DNA from: Rotaria sordida
Taxonomy: Eukaryota; Rotifera; Eurotatoria; Philodinida; Philodinidae
DNA: 64,000 bases
Direction of reading: 5' to 3'
Assembly: GCA_905250125.1 (NCBI GenBank)
Contig: CAJNOL010000156.1
Coordinates: 62,001 to 126,000, forward strand
A program made the position numbers and the translations under genes. Below are positions 1 to 10,148 of this stretch, one piece after another. Numbering within the stretch: position 1 is the stretch's first letter; each line of letters opens with the position of its first letter. The notes below the pieces were generated by a model. It saw nothing but the letters and a program-made list of their open reading frames with translations. It was not told where the DNA came from and did no database searches.

Positions 1-73
1 TAACAGATGGAACAACAACAATTACTGAGAGAAGAACAATAGGACCTTTATTTTTCCACATTTGGTTGCCAGC

Positions 74-81
74 TATAAATA
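74..81 (+). promoter_or_regulatory. TATA box of the EF-hand gene
   Basis: A TATAAATA octamer lies 73 nt upstream of the ATG at 154, a plausible distance for a TATA-driven core promoter with a short 5' leader. No other strong TATA match is seen between it and the start codon. Confidence 0.5.
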
Positions 82-153
82 AAGCGCATCTAGCTGTTTT
101 TGTTAGCCTAGTTTCTTTTAGTCTAGTTTCTTTTTTCTACTATTGAAAATACA

Positions 154-910
154 ATGGTAAGACGAATAACAGTATCTATGGATTAACATTTTTATTAATT
201 TCATTTAGGCAGCTGTATCAAACGAATTTTGGAATGACAAAATGAAACGTCTTTTCCATCTTTACGGTAATCAATTGAATATTTTAATTAGAAATCGACA
301 ATATTTTTTTTTTCTTATATTTAAGATATTGATCGAGATGGTTCAATAACACCAGTTGATTTTGAAATTCTTGCTGATAAACTTTCATCACTAGTTGGTC
401 AAGACGATACAAAACGACGTGAAGATTATGCAACTGCTCGAAAACTTCTTTGTCAAGAAATAATGCGAGCTGATGAAAATCAAGATGGAAAAGTAACACT
501 AGGTAATTATATTTTTCCTTTGAATCAATGGATAGAAAACAAAACAAAACAAAAAAGACATTTATTATTCATATTTTATATTAACAGAAGAATGGCTCCA
601 ATTTCATCGACGTCTTGCAGACGAATTACGTAAGCCAGGTACACATCCTGAATTATTAGAACAATTAACTCGACGAATTAATACAACATTTAATATGCTT
701 GATCTTAATCATGATGGTCATATAGCACGAGATGAATGGGTTAAAACATGTCAATTTTTTGGTGTTGATAAAGATGCAGCTGATAAAACATTTACAACAG
801 TTGCTCAAGGAGATAAACTTGACGAAAAGAAAGCTAAAACGCTTTTCTATGATTACATTAAACTTGATGATCCAAATCATATATCTAACTGTTGCGTATG
901 CTTCCTTTAA
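154..910 (+). CDS. EF-hand calcium-binding protein, calexcitin / sarcoplasmic Ca-binding type
   Basis: Four exons (154-156, 209-266, 326-502, 588-910) join in frame to a 186-residue protein; the first exon is only the ATG. Three canonical 12-residue EF-hand loops are visible: residues 21-32 (DIDRDGSITPVD), 70-81 (DENQDGKVTLEE) and 118-129 (DLNHDGHIARDE), each with Asp at position 1, Gly at 6 and an acidic residue at 12. The small size, uneven loop spacing and degenerate C-terminal part resemble invertebrate calexcitin or sarcoplasmic calcium-binding proteins, which buffer or sense cytosolic Ca2+. The C-terminus ends in three clustered cysteines (CCVCFL, 181-186), which is not a classical CaaX box but could be lipidated; that is inference. 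The exact subfamily is uncertain. Confidence 0.9.
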
Positions 911-1901
911 ACGTTATTATCATTTAACTTTTAATGTTGTTCAGAGAAATTATCCATAAATATCCCAATATGTTATGTGTGTGTTTTTATTGTATCCTTT
1001 CATTTAGTGTTTAGACCTATATATATATTTAATGATTTGAAAGCAGTAGATGACAAATAAACATGTTATAGAAAATATTTGATCTTTTTTATTTTTTTTA
1101 AAGATAAACTTAAAAATGCAAGAAATATTCCAAATTCTTTTTAAGGAACTTTTTAAAATATTTTTCATAGTTGTCATGTATTCGGCATTTAAATATAACA
1201 ATTGTTAGTGCTATTCTGAAAAGCATCGTTGGCAAGTTATTAATAACGGATTAATTATTGTTGAAATGGCTTTTTTAGAATTGAGTTTTTTAGAAATAAC
1301 AACAAGAAGAAGTTAGGGTTATTTTAACTTTAGAAAAAAAAAAGTTCGCACAATTTTCTGTTAGAAATCAATTAGTACTTCGTATTCTCGATGGTTATCT
1401 GTTATATTTATCAAAAACGAGATCCCAATTGTACTTCTGTCTTTATTCTAATACAAATTTGAAGACGTCTGATAGACAACCATTGATAAATAAACTTTCA
1501 TTCATTGGTTTTTTAAAAACATACTAAAGTAGATTTTATTCAACTAGATCTTCATAAATAAATCAGACTATTTGTTTATCTAAATGTTGTGAATATTGCA
1601 ATTGCTGTACAACAAACTAAGTAAAAATTCGAATCTGTCTTTTTGTTTTGTTTAAGTCAAATACATATGTGGCACTCATCACACGCTGAGTCATTTATTA
1701 AAATATAGAATATCAATAATCTTTCATAAGATATATTCAAGAATCAATAGTTTTCTATTCATATATCATTTTTGTACTTTTGTTTAGAGTTATATAACGT
1801 ATTTCAATAAAAAAAAAATTGTCTGTTCGTTTAGTTTTCAAATGTATACAGAAAAGTCATCGAAATGATTTATACATAAAATAAATGTTTGCTAACTCGA
1901 A
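911..1901. other. Intergenic, convergent 3' flanks
   Basis: AT-rich sequence between the 3' ends of the EF-hand gene and the CorA gene, which converge here. It should hold both 3' UTRs and polyadenylation sites. I see no coding exon, RNA gene or clear repeat. Confidence 0.6.
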
Positions 1902-3178
1902 TTAAAACCATTTTTTTCGTTTAAACCAAACCAACATAATAATTGTTAATAAAACCATAACACTAAGTACAACAAAATATCCATATTTCCAATGTAATTC
2001 AGGCATATTATGAAAATTCATACCATATACACCAACAATAAATGTTAAAGGAATAAATATTGTTGAAATAATAGTTAATGTTTTAACAACTTCATTCATA
2101 GCATTAGAATTTAACATCATATAAAAATCAATAAATGAAGCAAGCATTTCACGATATATATCAATTGTATCAGTGACTTGTACAACGTGATCGAATAAAT
2201 CTTTTAAATAAATAATTGTACTTTCTTGTATTATTTGTGTTTCTTCTTCTTTTTGTAGTCGATTTATTATTTCTTTTAATGGTGATATTACACGACGATA
2301 ATTAAGCATATCACGTTTAAGATCATAAACTGTTTCAAGTGTATCACGTGATACAGTTTTCATTAGTTCATGATCAATTGCTTCGACTTCTATATTAACT
2401 ATATTAAGTACATCCATATATTTATCAACGATAGTATCAATCAATGAATAAAATAAGTAATCAATTTTCGATCTTCGAATGCGACCTTTATTTTGACGAA
2501 TGCGATCTATATATATGTAGTGTATATAAGAGAGTCTATATGAATGTTTTACTTACGTCTGATGCGATCAAAAATAGCATTAGATTTTTCTTGAAATGTT
2601 ATTAGAATATTCTCTTTTAAATAAAAACAAATTTGTTCAATGTGTATTTTTTGTGTGACCTGATCTGGATAGATTAATTTAATCACAAGAAATAAAGCAT
2701 CTTCGAAAACATCTAATTTTGTACGTTGTTCATTTGTTTCGACATCGAGTATGACTAATGGATGAATCTTAAATCGTCGACTAATACTCGATAGTAAAAG
2801 TGTGTCATGCATCTAGATATAAATACATACAAATATTTCCATTATAAAATAAGAATCAAAACTTACACCAATGACATCAATCCATAAACATTCATTATCC
2901 TTTATTATTGGAATACTGTCAATGGAATTGTAATATTTTTCTTCAATTGTGTCTTGATCATAGATAAATACTCGTGGTCTAATACGTGCAAATATTTGTA
3001 GTTCTTGACTTGCTGGAGCATGACGAAATGTACTACGACAAATAAATGAATTTGCTCTATCTCGTCTGTTATCTTCATCTGTTAAAAAATCCGTCATAGA
3101 TATTTCACCGTCGGCTAATGGCTTAGTACGAATTTCCTTCAAATGAATGGATTCTGTACTATGTGACGCAAATGACAT
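1902..3178 (-). CDS. corA: CorA-family magnesium channel of prokaryotic type
   Basis: Three exons on the minus strand (3178-2867, 2812-2557, 2506-1902) give a 390-residue protein. CorA proteins form homopentameric Mg2+ (Co2+) channels. The signature is at the C-terminus: a first membrane helix at about 329-352 ending in YGMNF (GMN 351-353, the selectivity filter), a short loop NMPELHWKYGY, a second helix at about 366-384 and a basic tail KRKKWF. The N-terminal part (LWIDVIG, then ISRRFKIHPLVILDV) is the CorA alpha/beta cytosolic domain, followed by a long helical stalk. Length and loop match bacterial CorA rather than the mitochondrial MRS2 proteins usual in animals. The introns (54 and 50 nt) show it is resident in a eukaryotic genome, not contamination. 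Membrane location is inferred. Confidence 0.92.
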
Positions 3179-4649
3179 GATAAGCGTTATTCCGTAGTAT
3201 TGAAAATGACAAAATGTTTTATTTTTAAATAGAACTGAGAGGGCATCATAAATAAAAATTTTTGATAAAAAGAGAAAAAAGACAAATATTCATTTTTTTA
3301 CTTTTCTTTCTATTCGTTATCCAACCAGCTGATAACAGATAAGACAGATAATATTAGACATATATTCTTTCGTTTAAAAAAACAACAGATTTTTCGCAAG
3401 AGACTTTATAGATATCGTTTTCATTTTTAATGAGCATGCTGATATAAAACCAATTTTTTGTCCACGATTTGACTTCTATTTATTGAGACGACGTCAGCAG
3501 ATCACCAGAAGAGATTTTAGGTATAACGTAGTTTTCTGATATTTCATAGTGACATTTTGCCCATTGTGGTGCACTGCAGGAGTCGAAAAAAATTTTCCCA
3601 AAATACCTCGAATATCATTTGTATGGAGTTCTGTGCAATGACCATAGTTATGATATTTATATTTCGATTCAACTGAATTTTGGGTGTGGGTGTGGGTATG
3701 GATGTATGAATAACTACTCTATTCATCCACACCCACACACCCAAAGAAGTAATTCTAAAATATCAATACTCATACTTGTATCGGAATCTACATCTTCATC
3801 TTCATCGATCTCGTTTTTGTTTACATCAATCATCCGTAAACTAAATTCAGCTGCGCAATAAGATGTTGTACCTAAAGATGATTTTTGATGAATTTCTATA
3901 CTGTTCGCTCCTTAATTTTCATTAGCAGCCATTAAAAAAATAACCGACTTACCACTAATTATGATTTCATATTGTTTCCCTCTTCCTCCTATTGATAATA
4001 AAATCTTTACTTAATATTTCAATGTGAACCAAGTAGTAATCTGGTTCCAACAGATCGAACGGCGAATAAATCACATTCTTTCTAATATGTCTTTTGAAAC
4101 GTGAATCAAAAGTCATTCAAAATAAAATGCCAGAAAAATAGACTAATTCAATTAATCTAAAATAAACATGAAACGAAAGAAAACTAGTTAGAAAAAAAGC
4201 AGGTTTTTTCACAATTCACTGATAAACAAGAAAAAATCTTTCGAAGAATCAGAACAATTACATTTCTCTTTTTTATTTTGGAACAATAAGATGAAAAAAT
4301 AATGAAGAAAATAAACAATCAGCAATAAAGTTAAATCATATCCGAATGAGTTGAAAAACCTCGAGTAATAAATTAAAAGAAAGTGTGTACATACTATGTT
4401 TAATCATGTTCATTATATGAAAAAACTGTTGTTTCGACTAGATAATCTATTTTATAGAAAATAACATAGTGTTTCAAAATATGTCCAGCAGAAACGAGAT
4501 CTAATTAGTTTGGCTTATTTTGTAGTACAAAAAAAAGGATCTAATAGACTTTTCGGCAGACTATCATATTTCGATGGTGTAAAATAATTACTATTCTATT
4601 GTTTAGTGAAATATTATCTTATTACGGTAAGTATTTTATCCTTGCAACA
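3179..4649. other. Gene-poor region upstream of corA
   Basis: No coding exon can be supported. It holds the presumed promoter of the minus-strand CorA gene at its left edge, a GGGTGTGG-type hairpin at 3680-3744 (listed separately) and otherwise AT-rich sequence with short homopolymers. Confidence 0.5.
3680..3744. repeat. Telomere-like TGTGGG hairpin
   Basis: An inverted repeat: the left arm (3680-3704) contains TGGGTGTGGGTGTGGG and the right arm (3724-3744) its near-complement CCACACCCACACACCC, with a 19-nt loop. The unit TGTGGG matches what I recall as the bdelloid telomere repeat; the match to an interstitial telomeric remnant is inference, and a chance GT-rich palindrome is possible. Confidence 0.5.
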
Positions 4650-6760
4650 TTAAAAAAATTGGATGATATCAAAATTTTATCGTTTTATATGATCATTAAC
4701 AAAATATTGGACGATGTAACTTATTAATTGTTGACGTTTATCGTATGACAGCAAATGATATATTTGTTCACGTACAACAGAACGTCGGTAAATAATAACA
4801 CATTTATTAAACTTCACTACAAGCACATAATTGTACATGACAATCATAGACATATTCAGTTACATTTGATGCTTGATTAGCAGGATCATTAGGCTTATCT
4901 TTCATTTTTTTGTGTGCTTATTATTTAAAAAGAACCAATATGGTCACAATATCATACCATTTCTCCCTAGCATTGTGTACAATTATGATAGGAACTAATG
5001 GTAACAATTAAATTTTCTTAACCAAACTAATCTATATTACATAAACTATCATGATTTCTATAAATGCTTGAATAATGTAGATGTAAGTGCAATACAAAAT
5101 TTTGTTGTCCAACATAATAATCATTATGATCTTTGCAGTAGCGCAAAAATAATTCATTAGATGATATAAATCAATCATTACCGTATAATAATTCACAATG
5201 CAATATACGGATTGCACGAAAGTATAATGTTAAATATGACAGTTGTTGAATTGGTAAACAATCTTGTAAAGTAGATAAAAAGCCATTAAATAGCCAGTTT
5301 CTTACTTCTGTGCCTTTACATATGCCAAATCATGAATGACCTTCATTTTTAGATGAAAGAAATTGCGAAAGAATTGTTCATCTAACTTGACATCTATAGT
5401 TTTTGTTTGAGAGATTTGAATTTATTATAAATAGTCAAAATAATTGTTTTTTTTTGCATGACCTAGTAGGGTAGCGTATAGATAATCGATGATAAGACCT
5501 TGTGGAATGGTACATCCAGTATTTGATGTAAAATATTTAGGCCACAATGACCAAAACATCACAATTTTCTTCTTCAGTTTGATATGATGTTTGTAAATTT
5601 TCTTTTAAAAAATGATATTTGATTGGTAATTGACGGCGATACTGACATTTATCACCAACATAAACACCATGTAAATAACACAATTAGTAGCACCAATAGC
5701 CATCATAGGCTACAAAATTCAGTACTAGTTTAGTTGTCGGGCAATCATCAGTTTTATCGACAAACTTCAATTTATAATTTAAATTACTTCTTACTGGCAT
5801 ATCTAAAAAAATATATGACATATCTATACGTTAAGTGCAGGTGGAATTGTAAGAAATTCCATGCTAACCAGTGAGAATTAAACAAAAACAAGTAAAGTTA
5901 TCTCATGTCTCTAACCAGACGTACTAGGCTTTCTAGTCATTATGTACTTTTCAAAAAATTCTGGAGTAACTAATTGAGAAATGAAGAATGGGGCAGTTCG
6001 TTTTTACTTATCGATGATTCTTACTTTGTGTTTTTGAACAATTCAACTTGTGACCGATTTTATTTAACCGCCAGTTAACTAAAGGTTCAGTGTATATCTA
6101 ACTTATATCGATAGAAGTATCATGTTATAGCGACGATAATGAATATTTGGTGGAAGTTCCACAATTGAGTAGCTTAATAGCTATAATTTTAACTCTGTTG
6201 ATTTTATAAAATTGATTCCATCCAAATGTAATATCGTACAAATAAGATTTTCTCCAGTACTAAGTGAAATTCAGAAATAATGTGAAGAGCTAGAAGAGAA
6301 ATGCGGAAGGAGAGGAAGAAAAAGACTGATATATACGTATAAGTGACTTTTCATTCATTAACTGCTTGTACAGTAAATCACATGGAACATTATTGGTATG
6401 TGCAGCATCACCATTATTTATTATATTTTGTTTGTATTCTTCAATCTATATTGATAAACGTCTAAATGATATTGGTAAAACTTAAGCAGGATTAATGTTA
6501 TATGTAGTAGCAATTGCTGTTTGATTTGTTGATTGACGTTGTTTGCATATATTTTCATTATTCAATAATTCGTATTTAAATGAATACACATACTTTTCTT
6601 TTTGTAACGAGATCTTCAATGTTCATTGTTGTCAATAATTCTTTTAATGATGATCACATGTTATTTGGTTTAGGTTGAGCTGATTTAATGAGCAATATTA
6701 AACGATTTGATTGTGATTTACAAATATTTGCATTGTGTAAGATTTGTGTTAGAGGACTGG
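4650..6760 (-). pseudogene. Degenerate DDE transposase (CACTA/TNP2-like)
   Basis: Reading the minus strand gives protein-like segments broken by stops and frameshifts. At about 6730-6580: KSAQPKPNNM then SLKELLTTMNIEDLV. At about 5800-5600: LVLNFVAYDGYW, a stop, then LCYLHGVYVGDKCQYRRQLP. At about 5540-5460, in shifted frames: GLNILHQILDV and GLIIDYLYATLLGH. Further weak matches reach 4700. The order (basic N-terminal stretch, an Asp and NG-like block, a C-x-x-HG block, then IDY-L-x-x-LLGH) is that of TNP2/CACTA-type transposase-like proteins. At least five lesions are visible, so it is dead. Boundaries are approximate and I could not find terminal repeats. Confidence 0.55.
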
Positions 6761-7560
6761 TGGCCCTGTAAGTCTACTTTTCGGCCCAAAATATTTTAAA
6801 GAAATAATTGGATAAGGGTGACAGAATCAATATGGGCTACAAATCTGGTGCCATCCACCTCTTGGAAACCACTTCCCGATTTTTTTATTCTTGTAGTCCT
6901 CGACGGAAATTCGAAAAAAAAATTTTCAAAATTGACTTGTTCTATGTGATTAGGAATACTGAGTTGGCCGTACTGTCAAGAATATCGGGACCGGAGCTTT
7001 GAGAAATGTAATGCTGAATTGAATTGCGAGTTCGGTCTATATCCGGTTTTTAGAGTTCAAATCTGATTTTCGATCGATCTATGGTGTAGACTAATCTCTC
7101 ATGTGATAACTACTGAGAAACTACTGCCACTAAATGGATCGATATAATGTGCACCATACGGGCGATTTATCATCGGTCGTTTTTGAAAGTGTTGTATCAT
7201 GATATATTGTATCAAAGCGGATGAATGCTTTTGAAGTTCGCTAAAACCGACAGAATTAAATCGTCTTCGACACACTGTGTTAATGTTGATGCATATGAGC
7301 CTCCTATATTTACCAAAGAACCTAAATCGACCCTAGTTATGAAATAAATTTTTATTAAAGATATCGCTGCCAAACTTTTTATTAGTAAAATATATTCTGA
7401 AACTGTTTTCTTCTAAGGTAATTTGAATTCTTTCTAATAAATAATTCGAATTTGAATAGAAAACACTCTCTGAAATCGTTTATAGCTAGAACCGAAAGTC
7501 GTAAGTGCTATAGTCGGTAAATCATTGGTGCGCGGGCACTAGTGCGAATAAACGTACGAC
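6761..7560. other. Intergenic, nothing recognised
   Basis: Between the transposase remnant and a broken small gene. A 64-codon open frame at 6808-7002 has no recognisable domain or splice context. I see no RNA gene or clear repeat. Confidence 0.4.
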
Positions 7561-8851
7561 ATGGACTCTAAAACGTCTGAAACACCATCGATTGTATGTA
7601 GTTCTCCAGATCCTATTAGAATTCAAATAAATACAGATCATTGGAAAAACTTAAAGTTTCATAACAGCGAAATACGAGCACAAGATGTTATTGAACTGAT
7701 TAAAAAAGGCTGACAGTAAGGCAAAAATTTTTATATGCAAATAAAAATTTCCTATTTTCCTTGTTATTGATCCACCTTTTCACCATCTGATGAGCATAAT
7801 GCATTCTTTTTTTTGCTCATTTGTGCTGCAAGCACGTTCAAGTGATGTAATTGATATTTGGCACAAACATTACTTTTCTTCACCTAATTAAAAGGACAGA
7901 GTGGCAAGCGTAATTTCTTGTTCATGGTAGGCAACCGACTTTATATCTGCACAGCACAACAAAAGGACAGTTGCAAGAAAATTCTAGTAATGGATAAAAT
8001 GGTTTCGCGATTAAACTTACTACGTTCATTAATGGATATTATAATCGGAAGAATGCCACGAGAATTCGAGATTATAGGTCATTTTTTTGAAATGATGATT
8101 ATTTCACTGCGATTTCTAACCAGTGCCATCATTTATCGAGAAAAATCTAAGGCACAAAGTTTGACCTCAAATGTTGTTCCTAAAGAGATCTCATTGCACT
8201 TATTAGACATCAAATATTTCAGTCAAAACGAAATTATCCTTCTTGAGTTATGATGTGTGTAACCAAGATAGATTTTCCACTTCCGTTGTGAAACATACGC
8301 TTTTCTTTACTAGCTCATATCTCAGCAATGAAGCATTTTTTGTGACTAAAACTTTTCATATATTATGATTAAAGTATCTGCATATGTTTTCAGCATAAGT
8401 ATGGAGGTGTAGATCTTCTCTTCATTTATACCTACACTCACACTCAAGGGGGAAACAGCTGATTTTTTTGATTTAAATCAGAAAAAAAATCAAAAAAATC
8501 AAAAAAAACAAAATAATCAAAAAAATCTGATTTTAGCTGTTTCCCCCTTGCTCACACCCAATGAAATAAGATTTCAACTGTAAGACAAAGTGGAAGAATG
8601 ATCGTGTACATATGTTGTTGAGAATAGAAATAAAGGAAGGAGTTACACTTTGTTATAATTCTTAAACTATTTTATTTTCAAAAGAACTGGTAACAGATAT
8701 AACAAAGGTTAATCCAGATCTTTTTTTGCTATATAAAAATTCATACAGACAACATCCGTCATTATACAATTCGATGTTTAGAGGTATGTTAATTATTAGA
8801 ATATGAGATGATGATTGTCAAGACAACGAACTTGTAGGCAGAATTTTCTAA
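7561..8851 (+). pseudogene. Possible small gene with a frameshift (unknown family)
   Basis: Three exon-like pieces: 7561-7714 (begins MDSKTSETPSIVCSSPDPIR, continues to QDVIELIKK), 8685-8783 (KLVTDITKVNPDLFLLYK and onward) and 8838-8851 (RIF, stop). They have GT donors and AG acceptors and matching phase only if one A is removed from the A run at about 7702-7707; as written, a TGA follows IELIKKG. The 970-nt gap between the first two holds a MITE at 8445-8550. No domain is recognised. It could be a recently broken gene, a homopolymer error, or chance open frames. A 111-codon open frame at 7918-8253 lies in the gap and is not obviously part of it. Confidence 0.3.
8445..8550. mobile_element. 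Short MITE-like palindrome
   Basis: A 106-bp element with 16-bp perfect terminal inverted repeats (CAAGGGGGAAACAGCT and its complement). The interior is also largely self-complementary and consists of A/T runs around AAATCA. It could fold into one long hairpin. A duplication of CT at both flanks is too short to assign a superfamily. Confidence 0.6.
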
Positions 8852-9066
8852 GAGTGAAACGAAGAAACTATTGCGTTTAGCAAATGATGTGGTACTTCCT
8901 CACATATTCATTCAATATGGTATTGAAATAAATGTATTATTTTTTTTCTGTGATTCGAAATAAGTCTAAATGTTAATATGACTTCTTATTCTTTATTTAT
9001 TTAAAAAAAAAATCTGTTGTTTACTAAACAAAACATAATTAACATGAAATATCAAAAAACAAAACA

Positions 9067-10002
9067 CTATGTTTTAGGTCGTCGTTTTGATAATTGATAT
9101 TCATCCCATAATTTAGCTTTGTCAACAGGAACAATGACACATTTTATAGATACTTCAACAAGTGGATTGATCTAAAGAACAGAAATTAAAATCATATTAT
9201 CTTAAAAGAAAATTAAATTAAATTTACTTTAAGAATAACATTAAATTCTTCTCCTAATTTATATGTATCTTGATTAATAGAACCGTCTTCTAAAATAATA
9301 GCATCTTCATCACACATAACATTCTAAAATATTTTTGAAAAGAATCAATAAATTTTAAATTAAAAAAAAACAACAACAACATACAATACGTCGAAGTGCA
9401 ATACGAATATTATCTTTTGTTAATGACCATTCTTTTGATTTAAGATTAATTGGTATTTGTAACACAATTGATTTCAAATAATCACGACATTTCATAACAA
9501 ATGGTGATATTTGTGGTCGATCTACAAGTAATTTTCTTTCTTCTTCAAATAATGCAATATTTTCTGGTGTTGGATAGAGTGCTAATTGTGCTGGTAATAA
9601 TTCTCTGTAAGCCATTTCACGTGGAATATTAACGATTTCACCTTTATAACCTACACCTATTCATAAAATAATAATTCTTATTAAATATTTAAAATCATCG
9701 TTTTGCTTTTTTTTTTACCTTCAACATATTCCGTTAGTATAACATCAATATTTCCCCATTTTTCTGTATCTGTATCACGAATAATGCGATATTGAAAATC
9801 GGTATATTTGTATTTACTATAATCATAAATATTTTCCCCTGGACGCAATTTCGTCAATGGATGTACACGTTCAACAACAACAGTTGTCTAATTAAACAAA
9901 AACAATAGAGGTACTTAAGTCTATAAAATAATTCTTGTTTACTCGAATAGGAATCTGAATAATACGAGCAGATTGTAATGGTCGAATCAATGTTCGAAAC
10001 AT
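9067..10002 (-). CDS. MRPL9: Mitochondrial ribosomal protein bL9m
   Basis: Five minus-strand exons (10002-9943, 9887-9719, 9656-9385, 9323-9228, 9171-9067) give 233 residues. bL9m is a protein of the mitochondrial large ribosomal subunit. The diagnostic part is the bacterial-type L9 N-domain after the targeting region: GVGYKGEIVNIPREMAYREL then LPAQLALYPTPENIALFEEE, matching the conserved G-x-G/V...LLP-x-x-LA-x-Y-x-(S/T)PEN block. The start MFRTLIRPLQSARII is Arg-rich and Asp/Glu-free, like a mitochondrial presequence. The C-terminal half (EVSIKCVIVP and on) is animal-specific. It lies 146 nt downstream of the ADAR stop codon on the same strand, and an AG acceptor abuts its ATG, so it may be expressed from a shared transcript. 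Confidence 0.9.
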
Positions 10003-10020
10003 CTACAAAAGAGAGAAACT
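10003..10020 (-). promoter_or_regulatory. Putative trans-splice acceptor before MRPL9
   Basis: On the minus strand a TTTCTCTCTTTTGTAG tract ends exactly at the base before the MRPL9 ATG. No donor is apparent in the 146-nt gap to ADAR. An unpaired strong acceptor at the start codon is what spliced-leader trans-splicing predicts; that use is inference. Confidence 0.5.
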
Positions 10021-10148
10021 ATGATGGAAAAACAATATTCGTTTAAAAAAAAAAGAAAAGAAAAACAAAATCGAGTACGCATAGAGCCATGAATTACTGT
10101 AAAATAAATGAAAAAAAAACAAAACACGAAATATTTTCGTTTTCGGAA

